Shown here one piece after another: positions 1-12,493 of a DNA stretch of 64,000 nt. The notes below the pieces were generated by a model. It was not told where the DNA came from. It saw nothing but the letters and a program-made list of their open reading frames with translations, and searched no databases. The position numbers were made by a program, and so were the translations under genes. Every line of letters begins with the position of its first letter. Position 1 is the stretch's first letter. Origin of the DNA: Thuidium tamariscinum (Eukaryota; Streptophyta; Bryopsida; Hypnales; Thuidiaceae); the NCBI GenBank assembly GCA_947034885.2, contig OX344758.2, positions 8,620,501 to 8,684,500 of the forward strand. The letters are read 5' to 3'.

Positions 1-2338
1 TTTTGAAGATAATGATTAAAAATATCAGTTATAATATATATTAGAATCATCTAAATTTTTTACCATTGATGAATATTAGAATGGAAAACTTAATTTTGTA
101 ATTTAATTGAAAATCCAATTTTGAAGGAAAAAATATGAATGAAAAACACAGCATATTGCATTTTTAGGATTTTAACACATGGAGCTTGCAATTGCAATAA
201 CTTTTTTAATTTTTTAATTTAAAAAAATTTCAAGTTGAAGTAGAGAGAAAAATGATCAAACTTCATTTTCTTAATTTAAGTCAAATACCAGAAATGATAA
301 TATTAAAAGTTAGAATCAAGGTTGACCAAGGTGCATCCACTTTTTGGATGCATGCACCTTTTAGGGTTAAAGAATTTTTTGGGTTGCCCGGACTACCCGT
401 TGTCAAATGAAAATGACATGTCATGCAGTAACTTTTCAATCATTCACTCAAAAGTTATGAAAATTGTTGGGTCTTAAAACTACTCCTTAAGCATATATTG
501 TGTGAAAATTTCAAAGAAAAAAAATAAAAACTCCATGCGTAGTGAGCTGCTCCAAATCACTATTTTGCCAAAAAACTCAGCTTGGTCCTTTAGGGGTTAA
601 GGCAACATAATTTCAACATTCTATATAATACACACTAAGTAGTGAAATTAGGTGGCCTTTACAATTAGATTGCCTTATTTCAAGAAAATTACTTTATACG
701 CCATCAAAATCAACAAATGTTTCTACAAATATTTGCATTTGTTCATACAAAAGTTTATAAGTTCCAACTACACCAACATCCAATTTAAAAATAGTGTACT
801 TTTGTAGCGTATTAAAAAACACAAATATAATATAGTACAAAATGTTGAGAAATTAGTGAGGGACAACCTCATTTCACTATTGAAATGAGCTAATTTGCAA
901 CCTTTGATTGCATATAGTGGGTGGTTCTAAAACAGACCCTCCTCCCAAACTGTCCTCTAGGAGGCTATAAAATGGATATGTGTTGATGAGAGAATGGAGT
1001 AATGGTTGCATCATAACTTAATAAGGTTTGGTTCATAGTTCTTTAATGGTTGATTTTAAGAGCCACAATGGGTTCATTTTTAACAAAGTGAATAGTTGTT
1101 CATTAAATTTTTTCAAAATAAGAAATGATGGCCCAACTACTTTCTTAACTATGCCAAAAAATCTGAAAATATTAATTGACTTAAGCTTTCATTTAAGTTT
1201 TAGAAAGGGTCACATTTATGAACCTTCTCTATTATTTTATGGATGCCGCAATGTTTGATTTGGATAATGTCATATCTTTTTTCAGACCATAGGTGTGTGG
1301 TTTTTGTAAGGGCTACAAGTCACAAATAGGTACCTACTGCAAAGTTCTTTGAAAATTCATAAGTAATTCAAAAATGCTCTGAAAAATATGAAACCAATTG
1401 GATTAGATTCCACATCAATTCTTCTTCAAGTGAAAAATAAGTGAAATTTTTTTAGGGCATCTGAAACCCATCAAAAAAGCCCAATAGCCTTAAAGTGTCG
1501 CTTTTAGAGCCATCTACCTTATATGAATTCAAAATTTCAAACTTTTTTTTATCATGGGTGGCAAATAAAAAATTTGGAGGACACTAAATCCTCCATTTGA
1601 ACTAGGTCCTACAGAGACAAATTTATCCTAGGAAAAATATAAGAATTTAAAAAAAAAAAAAATTATAATGTTTATTACAAGTTCTGAATTCATATTTGCG
1701 ATCAATAACCCCAAATTAGCTATGGGGAGGTTTTCGAGCTTACCTAGACATGGCCCAAAACAGGGGGGCTTTTTTACTCTTACTCCTAGAGAACCCAGAA
1801 ATTACCCTGTAGGGCCCAGTTCAAATGGAAGATTTAGTGTCCTGCAAAAAATTCTACCAAGTAAAATCGACGCAGACAAGCCATTGGAGGGAATCAGGAT
1901 AGGCCCTCCTTTTTGCCAGTGTGTCAGATGTCATGGAGCTGAAAATTTTAAAAGGCTATTTCTGTCAAAGTTGCAAACATTTTAAAACTTCAAATTTACC
2001 AAAATAAAAAGTTGCAAAGGGATCATGTAATCCACACCAGCTTCTTCTTTTTCCGCCACCGTGTGACCAGAATGCACCATTTCAAAATAAATCTCTTTTT
2101 TTCGTCAGATAAAAGTAATCTTTTTTTTCCAGAAATTTTCTAGTTCTCTTTAAAATATGGATGAAGTTGTCAAATTTGGATGAAAAGGTGTATGAATATG
2201 ACGAAAAAATGTTTTTAAGTCCACAAAATGAATTAATGTAAAAATACAATGCTTCACCAAATTTGAAGTGATTGCCATCTTGGCACTTTCTCAAAAAGTG
2301 AAAAACCATTGTGGATTCCACAATGGGCAGTTCTCGTG
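1..2338. other. AT-rich spacer, no gene recognised
   Basis: AT-rich sequence with only short, composition-driven open frames. The longest (about 1668-1985, plus) shows no recognisable motif. A small imperfect hairpin built on GGTGCATCCA and its inverse lies near 330-358. I see no RNA gene. Confidence 0.5.
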
Positions 2339-2340
2339 TA

Positions 2341-2616
2341 AGGTAGGTACACCCAAAAGCGCCACTTATTCATATTGAGCCTAGTTCTTGCTATTAATTA
2401 GTTCAAATTTTTATGTATTCTTGTTGGCAAGTGAAAGCATGTTCCAACGCACCAAAGAATGCAGGATTTGGATACCGTATGCAAAAGTTATTAACAGTCA
2501 AAGTCTGTTTCTGAAAGCGCCATCTACAGTCTGTAAACATGACTGATTTTGGAAATGTATGTGCACTGTAGATGGCGCTTTTAGGAACAGGACCCCTTTT
2601 GGGTGTACCTACCTTA
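2341..2616 (+). mobile_element. MITE copy 1, TA-flanked, TIR AGGTAGGTACACCC
   Basis: A 276 bp non-coding element starts AGGTAGGTACACCCAAAAG and ends with the reverse complement of AGGTAGGTACACCC. It is flanked directly by TA on both sides (2339-2340 and 2617-2618), as expected for a Tc1/mariner-type target site. Its interior contains a second inverted pair around the motif AGCGCCATCTACAGT (about 2515-2585). Two related copies lie at 40425-40697 (opposite orientation) and 52825-53084 (same orientation). The TIR is not the canonical Stowaway consensus. It has no coding capacity, so it is presumably moved by a transposase encoded elsewhere. Confidence 0.85.
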
Positions 2617-2618
2617 CA

Positions 2619-3123
2619 CAAAACAAAGTGATTGATAAGCATAAGCAAACTCATCAAGGCAGCCACTTGAGTTGAAATGAACACACTCAGTCAGTGCACA
2701 TGCCCAAAATCCGCCATGACACGTGGCGGGGCTAGAGTGGCTCACCAGGTGATTTTATTTATTTATTAAAGAACCACTGCGTTTCAACTTCAAGAAATCC
2801 AAGCTAATTTTGTGAAGGTCTGGAAAATATGAAACTATTTGGGTTTGATGTCAAGTTCATTTTATTTCTTAGGAAAATCTAGTTAAAGGGCTTCATTTTC
2901 TTGGGTTACCCTTAAAGATAAGATGGTTATTGCATGAATCATTGGCTAAAAAAATTGCAAAAGCACTCATTTAAAGTCAAACTACTATAAAAGATCTCCC
3001 CTTCTTACAACAAAATTCAAAAGATGAATAGTTGCATTTTTATCCTACTAGAAGCATCCTCTATCATCCATTGAACAAAAAAAAAACTCATTATCATTAT
3101 AGGGTTAACCCCTTCATGGCACA
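2619..3123. other. AT-rich spacer
   Basis: Nothing recognisable beyond AT-rich sequence between the MITE and the minisatellite. Confidence 0.4.
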
Positions 3124-3486
3124 TAAAGAATTGTACATACAATACCATACTATGTAGATACCATGATACATGATTTAAAGTCAAGCACTATGATACATGA
3201 TACTATGTAAACACCATGATACATGATACTATATAGACACCATGATACATGATTTAAAGTCAAGCTCTATGATACATGATACTATATAGACACCATGATA
3301 CATGATTTAAAGTCAAGCTCTATGATACATGATACTATATAGACACCATGATACATGATTTAAAGTCAAGCTCTATGATACATGATACTATGTAGACACC
3401 ATGATACATGATTTAAAATAGTCATAGTATCATGTATCATGGTGTCTACATGATTTAAAGTCAAGCACTATGATACATGATTTAAA
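3124..3486. repeat. 53 bp minisatellite with inverted terminal unit
   Basis: Tandem units of about 53 bp are built from the words CATGATACATGATTTAAAG and TATGATACATGATACTAT. The last unit (about 3418-3455) is inverted relative to the array, so GTAGACACCATGATACATGA near 3392-3413 faces its perfect reverse complement. The array could therefore fold into a hairpin of at least 20 bp. Confidence 0.8.
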
Positions 3487-5114
3487 ATATGGTAAGACAT
3501 AACGATTGGAGTGATAATTTAACAGCTAGCAAGTTTCATCTATATATCATATTATGATCTACAATTTATCTTATTCAAATACTTTGGTGAACAAGTTGAA
3601 TTTGAGCCAAATTTGAAGATCTTCGTACACATGGGTGGGATTTGCAATAATGATCCAAATTTGAAGTGCCATGTGTCCTTAGAACCTACTCCAAAAATGT
3701 GGGCAAACTTGTACTTTGAGTATATACCTCAAAGTATAGACTTCTACGTCAAATAGACTAAAAAAATCCATTATATTGTATGTTGTGTCTAATTTTGGAT
3801 CATCAAACCTTTCAAATCTTTAACCCTTAAATGTCAAGTTGGTGACTATGGAAATCATGAATTTTGATTCTATGAGGATCATTGGTTTAAAAAAAAAAAA
3901 TCTAAAACACTTGTTAGAAGTCAAAGCACTATAGAAGACTCTTTCCTTTCTACCTTTAATTTCAAAGATGAGTAGTTGCATTTGTATCCTACATACAATG
4001 ATTCTCTTTCATTCATCGATTAGAAATTGGCCATTGCATTATTTATGGATTAAAGGTGAAATAAAAATGGACATTTTGAAAGTTATAGTCGAAATTAACT
4101 AACCAAGCAGATCCTCTAGGTACTTTATGTTGGGGTCACTTTATATGACTCCATAAAAAATAATTTCTTTTTGCTTGAAATTCTCTTTCAGTAGTTGGAT
4201 TTAGAATTTCCAAACTTTCATTATGTAAAATATGAATTATTATGTATCTTTAGCAATAAACTCCTCTTTTGCTAGACCTTTAGCCAAACCTTTAGGAGCT
4301 AGGCCTTCCAACTTTATGGCTTTACAAAATACTTTGTAAAGGAAACAAGGCTTCCCATGCGCAATAAATGTTCTAATTTTAATTGTACCTTGGGCATTGA
4401 CTCCTCCCAAAGTTGACAATTTGTTACTAGATTTGAAGAGATGCATGTGACTACTTTCCCAAATTAGTTTATTGAATGAGAACTACTTTGCAAAATTAGG
4501 TGATTGCTTCTCAAAATGAGGTGGCATGAACTAATTGTTTCTTATTGAACTAATTTCGTAAAACATGTAATAGTTTTGTAAACTAATGGCATAACCTAAT
4601 CATTTTTCATTTTTTAAATATTTCATGGTGGTTTTTTGAGAATTACAAAAATCTTCATTGATATTTTCTGAACTATTCAAATATGCCACCTTATAATTTT
4701 TTAAAATTTCATTAGATGCCATATTCAATTATATTTTGAATCATTTTTTAACGAATCTGACTCATGCGTAGGGTACTGGAGTAAGTTATTTCCCATTCGA
4801 AAGTGTACTGGCAACTTCAGCTAAAAAAAAGCAAGGAACGATGCTCACCCCAAAAAACAGTCCAGATTGATCCAACACAGGACACTTTACATCATCATTT
4901 CATAAGGATCTTCCAACAGAATTCAAACAAAAATTGAGCTGTGAACACTAAATATGTATCAATCAGTCTTGCTGTACTGTACAGTCACTCAAAGTCTTTG
5001 CTCACTCGATCGGGACACAGAAATTAGACCCATCTACATAGATCCTCATAAATTCCAAAATTGATTATTAGCCACGCCTGGTTACTACTGATCCCTCAAA
5101 AAAAAGATTCCTTC
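3487..5114. other. AT-rich spacer and 3' flank of the 5115-6891 gene
   Basis: No gene recognised. A short reverse-strand frame at 4240-4446 shows no family motif. The last few hundred bases before 5115 are the probable 3' untranslated region of the minus-strand gene. Confidence 0.4.
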
Positions 5115-6891
5115 CTAGGGTGTGCTCATTCTACTATCAAGCTCGAATAACTCTTCATCCTCATGATCGCTCTCATACTCACCATCTGCAAATGTCACGG
5201 AACGGCACACGTCATGACGTTTATCTCAGCAACACCTAAAAAATCTTATTGACGAAAACGTGAAGTTTCCAAACATAGGAGCCTAGGGTTCATCTATAAT
5301 CCGCACATAAAAAAAAATTTGATAGTTCTTTCGTTTGGTGTCCAAGAGATGCATGTTAAGATGCTTTGGAACCACCATCAAGCTTCAACAAGACTGAAAA
5401 AAAGTTGATGTAGTCTAATCACAGGAAAACGTGTTAACTTGAATGCTTTTAAATGATTAATTTGAAAGGTTTTAAGGTTACGTACCTTTTCGATGCAGGA
5501 GATGCCAAATTTGACTGAAATGAAAAAGGAAGCAAAATAGATGGAAACGATAACAACATGAGAGATTGGGAATTCAGTATTTTCCTTGGCCACTGCAGGG
5601 TTCCAGAAGATATTGCATACCACTTTTAGGTGGACGCGCTGTGTAATCTATGCCAGACTGAAATTGGAGAGGCACAAGCTCCAGGGAGAAGTTTTCCAAT
5701 TTCACCAGTTGCCAGTCTCTTTCCATAGCCGCCTTCTTTGCCTGCCAGACCCACATGCATAGTATCAGAAGTAGTAAAATGATTCATACGAAACTATTTA
5801 AACCCATATGCCGTCCTCATACCACGAGAATGGAAATTTCCTCTGATTAAAAAGTCGTCACTAATCTGAAGGTGGAGAATCGTTCTAACAAGCAACGAAA
5901 AATGTCAACTAATAGAAACCAAGCAGACAGGTGACATCGAAAAAGATCACTTTTTGTGCTATGCTTCACCACACGGCAAACTGGAGGTGGGTCTAACCTA
6001 CTCCCTGAATTTCTATACTTTCTAGCAATTACCCTCCTCGACTGCAATTCTAAGAATCTTGCTGATGAGAGTAACATGGAATTGGAATGAACCCAAGACC
6101 ATAGGTAATGAGTATTGATTTTGTCAAAAGCCTTTACCGCTCTTAAGTTTAGGGTTTAACACACATGAAGCATTCGCATCCAGTGCTTGGCATTATATCT
6201 GTGCCATTGCGTCTTTGGCTATTAATCCTGCGTTTCCTGTTTTTAAGACCTTCGCACACAATCTGCCAAAGCTAGTATTCCCGAGCAATACATTTCGAAA
6301 ACCCTGTTCGAATCACTCCAGCATACAAAAGGCGGCACTGCCCAAGCTCTTCCGAACTAAAATTCCATGGGTAGCGTCAATGGCACACCTTCCTCCCAAA
6401 GCAACAAAACCCTAATAAATCAAAATGAGAAGCAATTGCAGTCATACCTCCACTTGGTCGCCATCGCTGGGCATCGGCACCACCTCACCCTTCACCAACA
6501 TCGTTCCGAACGCGTAATGCAGCAGTCGACTGGCGTGCCGCAGCGCGCTTTCTTTCGTCTCCCCTTGCCCTAGAAACAGCGGGTAATCCAACACGATGGA
6601 AAAGAAGCTTTGTTGGTCTTCATTCTCGTCGTCGTCCTCCTCCTCCGCCACCAGCACCGCGTACTCCCGGTGTTCCCCGTTCATCGCCGCCAAGCACCCC
6701 AACAAATCTTCTTCCGGGAAACCTCTCGCCTCCTCCTCTTCAATCGCCTCCTCACCAATCGTCGGCTGCTTCTCTACCTCGCCATTGCGTTGCTGCTGCT
6801 GTAGCTGCTGCTGTTGTTGCTTGTGCACATTCGTCCTCGCTCGTGCTTCCTCCTCTACCCACGCGAAATAGGGTTCGAATTCCAACCCCAT
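5115..6891 (-). CDS. Acidic, Q/E-rich protein of unknown function (4 exons, ~222 aa)
   Basis: I do not recognise this family. The model has exons 6448-6891, 5621-5741, 5482-5514 and 5115-5185, each bounded by GT..AG; the ATG is at 6891 and the TAG stop at 5115-5117. For exon 3, the obvious donor at 5485 would put the last exon out of phase. A second GT four bases downstream keeps the acidic C-terminus (GEYESDHEDEELFELD) in frame, so I chose that one. The N-terminus carries a polyglutamine stretch (about residues 24-39). An acidic block (EEEDDDENED) precedes a conserved-looking hydrophobic segment (YPLFLGQGETKESALRHAS). There is no signal peptide or membrane segment. The GC-rich coding exon, consistent splicing and codon phase support a real gene. 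The function is unknown. Confidence 0.65.
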
Positions 6892-7240
6892 CGCTCGATC
6901 GGCTCCAATATGTACCTAACTCGATCGACTCGACTCAAATCCGACTCAATCCGATTCAACCCGATTCAATCCGATCTCACACTTCTGTCTCGCCGCTTCG
7001 ATCGATCAACCCCCACCCCTCTCCCTCTCCTTTCAACTCCTCTCCTTGCTGTGTGTCGCAACCCAGGCGATGAGGTTCTTGGGCCTGCTGACGAGATGTT
7101 GTTACATACCGGAGAAACCGAAAACGACGACGACGACGACCATGGAATCGAAAGGAAGGTGCTCAACTTCCAGTGAAACCAGCTGACGAACAGGACCTGT
7201 GGGCCTTCAGTACGTAAGAGAGTTGGTGTAACCGAGTGAG
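6892..7240 (-). promoter_or_regulatory. Probable 5' leader/promoter of the 5115-6891 gene
   Basis: GC-richer than the spacer, and placed immediately upstream of the minus-strand start. It contains a run of about 9-10 bp near-repeats built on CGATTCAA and CGACTCAA (6918-6978). I cannot assign a TATA box with confidence. Confidence 0.3.
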
Positions 7241-10200
7241 TGTGGGTGTGGGTCAGCGTATGGGGTTTACAGTATTTGAAATTAGGGGTGTCGCTTGGTC
7301 TCTTGTTTCCGTCAGTCTGGCCCGTTTTCGGCTCGCGGTTTGGAAGTATTTTTACTCCTCAAAATTAATTTTTTTCATTCGTGTCCACAAAATTAAGAAA
7401 GAAATTGGGGCTGTTGGTGGGTGCTGCCGGTAGGAAGCTATTTAGATGACTACCGAATCGCAGTATCGCACTAGACGAATGCATGCTCGTGTGGAGCGAC
7501 TCCCGAGGTCGGAGGTGCACAACAGACACGGGAAGATCGAGAAGGGCCGGGATTGGATTTGTAAAGGTTGACGGAAGAGTTGGGGGACAGAAGAGAGAGA
7601 AGTGAGGATTGCGAGGTGGGTGGGGAGCGTGCGAGATCGAGGCCGAGAGATCGCTACAGACACAGCTTACAGTACAGCACTACAGCACTGGCTGGTCTGC
7701 AACCCGGCTTCGTCATGGATGGATGAATGAATGAATGAAGAGAATGAATTAAGGGCCAGCTTCTACGTGAGCCGGGCGGGTTGAACTTGGAAGGGAGAGC
7801 TACAGTGAGAAGTAAGTGATGACACTTCTATGTGGACCTGGTGGGTGGGGAGATATCGAGTAAGAAAAGCACACATAATGATTCCCTTGAATTTCGCTCA
7901 ATCTACACCAACCGCCTTGTCCACCGATATCGGTGAAACTTGAGCTCCTGCTTCTCCGCTCACCAAGGCCGGCACACACAATCGGTGTGTGCTGCTTGTC
8001 TTGTAGTACTTTTGCTACCGGCCCGACTTACTTGGAAGCTAGGCCTAAGACGTCTGGTAGACCGGGAGGAATGAATGTGGAGGGAGGGAGAGAGGACAGA
8101 ATGGATGAATTCTTGGAGGGCGGGATGGAGGAATGAGTGTTAATGGACAAGTTTGTTTAATTTGTGGATGCAAGGAGGGAGGGATGAATGTATTTGTATG
8201 CTAGTGTGGAAGGTGGAGGCACCTATTCCCACCATTTTAGTCCATTAAGAATTGTAGTTGATTATAGAGGCAAGCATGATGTTTTCTGGTCCTCAACTAT
8301 ACATCATAAAAAATATATCCATATGAAATGAATTTGGGAGATGAAAAGACATGAGTCATAATGCAAGGGATTCAACGGGGTTAAGATTCAACAAGCATGA
8401 TACCCAACAATTGTGGTAAAATCGAAATGCAATGCAATCCAACAAGAGCAAGTAAAATTTTAAAAATAATTTTGTATTTAAACGCAACTACAAGGAATGA
8501 GGAAATGTTGGGAACCATGAACAATATGGTAACAAAATTGATCAATATAAACAGAAAATTGTCCGTAAATTACTTATTGAGGCCATGAATTTGTCCATTT
8601 GCAAATTTACCTTAACCTTGTCAAGTTGGCAAGTAATTAGAATGAAAGCAGATGTTTATTAGAAACTTGTTGTAGACTTACTAAAGCATCCCATAATGGA
8701 CATTGTCCATAAAGAATAAACAAGACCTTGAGTGAGAGTGTAACTAATACAAGAAATACCACGAAGAAAAAATCTTAAAACATCTATGACTAGTGTTCAC
8801 TACTATATAGGGAATCTTCGCCCTCCTTTCATTTGCTTTTGTCTTTAGTTGTTTCATCTTCATTCTTCTCTTAGAGACTACACTCCGCAATGCATAATGT
8901 GGTTAGAGGAGATGCTTGAATGGAATAACAAGCTAAATCCAACTAAAACACATTAGATTTGAGATGCACTTGAGGTGCATCTATGACAGTAGCATGTGAC
9001 ATGGCCACATCAGTAGATATAGAACTCTCCCTAGTTGGTTGTCTCTAGACTATAGAATCTTTGACAGATCATTTCATTGTTGCTTCTTGCCATACTCGTT
9101 CTATGGAAACCGGTAGAGCAATTGTAAACTCAAGGTCCAAATTAAGATCTGTACAAGCTCGTCTACCACCACTGCCAATGGCAACTACAGATGCAGCAAC
9201 ACCTACTACAAATCCCCTTCCACCTTCTCCGTCACTAATAAAGATAGAAGAATTGCATGGACAAAAAAGAAGTAAGAAACAATTTGTAAACGTAGACAAA
9301 TTCGGCATTGACTACAAACTATGTTATCTACATTATAGCTTGATTTACACAAGAAAAAAAATCTGGAAACCCACTCTTACCTAATCAATACATGAGAGAG
9401 GATTATATCTCCTCTAGGAATGTGTACAAAATGGCAAGCAAAATGTAGTATTAGAGACCTTAGGAATGGCACCTTTTGGATCATTTAGCGAACTTTGTTG
9501 TAGATGATGGACTTCATCAGAGGGGTGAGGGGCTTCATTGCAGTTGAGTTCTTGTCCATCACTTATCACCTATGTCTCTCTAGTCTGCATGCCTTTTGGC
9601 ATTTTTTGCCTCATAAATGAACTTCTTTCTTCATGGCATTATTTTAGGCATTTTTTTCCTTCTCACTAATGAATAATATTGGAATCTAAAATATAGCTTG
9701 TTAGAAAAAAAATAGGAAAAAAAGAATTTATCTTATTATAAGAATATAAAAGAAATCCATATCACTACTATACATGTACATTTAACATGTATAATTAAAA
9801 GAAATTAAAATAATTTTGTAGCTCTTCTTACTTTCAATTCCCCTATAATTTGTTATAATAAAGATGATCATGACAAAGAGTTTTATGTAATCGTATATAA
9901 GCTTTACAATTTCATCATAATAAGAAAGTAGTTCAAATTTTTTCTTGAATGATTAAATTTCATGTCTCATGTGATTGCAAGAAACATTTAATGTGTTTTG
10001 TCACATCTTAGTTTTTCATTTGTTTTTTGGCTATAACTTTTTTGTTTTAACTCCAAATGACTCAAAATTTATAGGAAAGCTACTCATAACCATTATGCAC
10101 CTTACCTTATTTTTGAATATTTTTCAAAAATAATTTATTGTTTTAAAACAACCCTGATAATTACTCACAATGAGAGATTTAGGGATTTCTAGCACGATTT

Positions 10201-10786
10201 GAACCCCCTCCAAAAAAATTTGAGCTAAAATTTGAAAAAAATGGTCTCTTAGTAGACTTATAGCTATAGTCTAAAGGAATTTTAAAAATACTTATTTTTA
10301 TATGGTGTAGAAGTCCACAAAGATAGCTTCTTTCTACTCATGTTCTTATGTCAAGGATGATGTCTGCCACAACATCAAGCTGTTGTGGCGGACATCATCC
10401 CTAATATAAAAACACAAGTTGCTACATTAAATGTCACCTAAAATCCATCACCTAAAATATGAGATTCTTATAGTAATAAAAAGTATTAAACCTACTGTAG
10501 GTTGCTTTTATTCTTATTAAATAAATACAATCCATTGCTATCAATATCTAATATTATTGTATATGGTTTCTTGTACCAAATGCCTTTGCAACTACATCCA
10601 AATTATTATTTTTATTTGAATCATATTAAGCTAATCTATTTTACACTCAAGTGGATCTTGTGTTGTATTAAATTGGGATCCCTAATTAAGTAGTTAGTTC
10701 TACATAGCTAATTATTAGTTCTATTTGAAGGTAATTATTTTTATTTGAAATGAAAATAAAATAGTGCTATTAGTTCATTTTAACTA
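7241..10786. other. Spacer with simple repeats, no gene recognised
   Basis: This stretch holds an ATGA-type microsatellite (about 7716-7745), GGAGGGAGG-rich repeats (8070-8190), and otherwise AT-rich DNA. A frame around 9061-9384 has a serine/proline-rich stretch but no family motif. The foldback near 10355-10400 is listed separately. Confidence 0.4.
10318..10440. repeat. Foldback hairpin (20 bp stem, 6 nt loop)
   Basis: GGATGATGTCTGCCACAACA (10355-10374) pairs with 10381-10400, with one mismatch across a 6-base loop. Weaker pairing continues outward for about 18 bp. The flanking words (TTAAATGTCACCTAAAA) recur in inverted form near 41870-41890, so this may be a small foldback-element family. 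Confidence 0.6.
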
Positions 10787-10818
10787 ATATTTAACTAATC
10801 ATGGACAAATCCATAGTC
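10787..10818 (+). repeat. Left terminal inverted repeat
   Basis: A 22 bp outer block (10787-10808) matches the inverse of 23889-23910 with one mismatch. The inner 18 bp, ATGGACAAATCCATAGTC (10801-10818), matches the inverse of 23860-23877 with one mismatch. The TTAACTAAT word is also directly repeated just outside (10780-10788). Confidence 0.75.
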
Positions 10819-11205
10819 CAGAAATAAATCGGCCGTTAGCCGATATAGTCGAATGCATAGTTTTGTGTGCCACAAGCAATGAACCAAAATGGCTGCAAGC
10901 ACTAAAGAAACCAAAGTATCACAACACCTGGCCCATAAAAGAGTTGAGAGATAATAGTTTATGAACTTTTATTGTTAAATAAACACGTGTGTTGTGTCCT
11001 AATTTGTGACAAAGTATCGGCTGGCGCCTGATACTGGCAGCCGATTCCTAACATCACACACTAGAGCACCTAGACCTCTGAAAGTGTCCTAAGTGCGTAA
11101 AGTGCTACGGCATTCATTTGTAAGATGAAGCGCGACAAATTGTCGACCTTAAATCCTAAACCCTAGTCCATCCGACCCAAGTAATAAAATCGTGCGTATC
11201 AGCAG

Positions 11206-11378
11206 TCAGCCGATATCCCCCCCGAAAACTCCAGAGAGCAGGTCCTGTAGTGAAGAGGCAATGGACTCGATAGGACTGGCTCTGAAATGAGTTGTTCCAA
11301 TTTCTGAAAAAGGGTCTTCTGGCCTCCCCGATTCCACTGCTGTTGTATCGGCTGGCGGCCGACACAATGTTTGCTGAA
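11206..11378 (-). other. Possible 3'-terminal exon of the minus-strand unit
   Basis: A reverse-strand frame (about 11206-11324) could be spliced from a GT at about 11383 across the palindrome at 11346. The encoded peptide (for example PIESIASSLQDLLSGVFGG) looks amphipathic, but the phase does not join cleanly and no family is recognisable. Weak. Confidence 0.2.
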
Positions 11379-12029
11379 TCACCAGAATATCCCCTGCCAA
11401 TTCGGCTTTCCATACTTGATAGATTGTGCAACCTCATAGTGCAGTTGTCCCGGTCTCTGTGCGCCTTTGATGTATTCTGAGACTGATTGATATTGGTGCA
11501 TTGGATAAATGAATGGAATAATATCATTTGAAATGTTTGGAATAACTCTACTAGTGTTTGGGAAATTGAGATCTCCCTTGAATGGTCTCGGAATATAGCA
11601 CGCCGTATCCGGCGTCCTTCTGAGCGCAAGCGGGCACACATCGACGATGAGCACTTGGTCCGTGAAGCATGTAATCCTGGATGGTCTCTTAGTATGTAGT
11701 ATTGAGAGCATTTTGTAGCACCACGGGAACTTGAGGCTATCTACACAATACTCTCTGCCATAAACGAATGCTATGTTGTCTCTGATTTGTTTTGGAAGCA
11801 AGTGCGCAAGCAGAGGCCTAAGCTGAAGTATTGGCAACCTTGACCAAATTCCTACGTGAAACTTTTGAAACAATGTGCTGAACATATGAACTAGCCCAGG
11901 CCTTTTAATGACGTTTCTGTGTGGGTCTACCTTGTCCACCTTGATATTCGGGTCGAGATAACAAAGTAGTCCCGTGACTCCTAGAACCACACATTTCTTG
12001 AAGGACTGTGTATGGCCCACGTTGGACTC
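11379..12029 (-). CDS. FCP1/NIF-type phosphatase-like domain, catalytically degenerate (copy B)
   Basis: The open exon begins after a good acceptor (TTCTATTCAG) at 12029. It resembles the plant subgroup of FCP1-homology (HAD) proteins. The strand carrying the nucleophile reads VVLGVTGLL, where family members carry DxDGT, or DLNGLL in a related plant subgroup, so the catalytic Asp is replaced by Gly. Next come KRPGLVHMF, then VGIWSRLPILQLRPLLAHLL and a GREYC segment. The late Asp motif survives as VLIVDVCP. The frame stops at TGA 11379, or possibly splices onward. It is a diverged paralogue of the copy at 12494-13335 and may be its downstream exon, since the phases agree (0/0) if the TAG at 12494 is read through. 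A phosphatase role is unlikely; a binding role is my inference. Confidence 0.55.
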   Translation of the reverse strand, partial: ESNVGHTQSFKKCVVLGVTGLLCYLDPNIKVDKVDPHRNVIKRPGLVHMFSTLFQKFHVGIWSRLPILQLRPLLAHLLPKQIRDNIAFVYGREYCVDSLKFPWCYKMLSILHTKRPSRITCFTDQVLIVDVCPLALRRTPDTACYIPRPFKGDLNFPNTSRVIPNISNDIIPFIYPMHQYQSVSEYIKGAQRPGQLHYEVAQSIKYGKPNWQGIFW

Positions 12030-12493
12030 CTGAATAGAAGATAAGTTAGTGGACACATGACTCCACAACAAAAGCATCCGATAAGAGAAGAGCATGCATT
12101 AGGTGTCGGCCGGCAGCCGATACTAGAGCCTGACCCAATACAACAGGAAGCATTAATTGTTGAGAAAGAGACATGTGCTAGAAAGACAGTAGAGATGAGT
12201 GAGTGCTTGCCCCTACATTATTGCAATCAGTCGATTTCCAAGTCCAAGACCTAATGATGCAACTCTCAAAGGAAACATTGGAATGCTTTGAGAGTGAGCC
12301 ATGCGCACGCTTTAGAAGAACTCTGACTATAATGTCTTGATTACAAAAAAATGTTTAATCCATACAGAAGAAAAAAATGTCCCTAGAAGATTTGGTCTAT
12401 CCGTGCTGTATCTACAGAGAGTATGTACAATGTACACAAGAGTGTGTCGGCTGGCAGCCGATACACTACGCCTCCTCCATCCGTTCGCGTGGG

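Noticed and set aside
6596..6871. Plus-strand serine/cysteine-rich frame
   Set aside because: Antisense shadow of the Gln/Glu-rich exon of the minus-strand gene.
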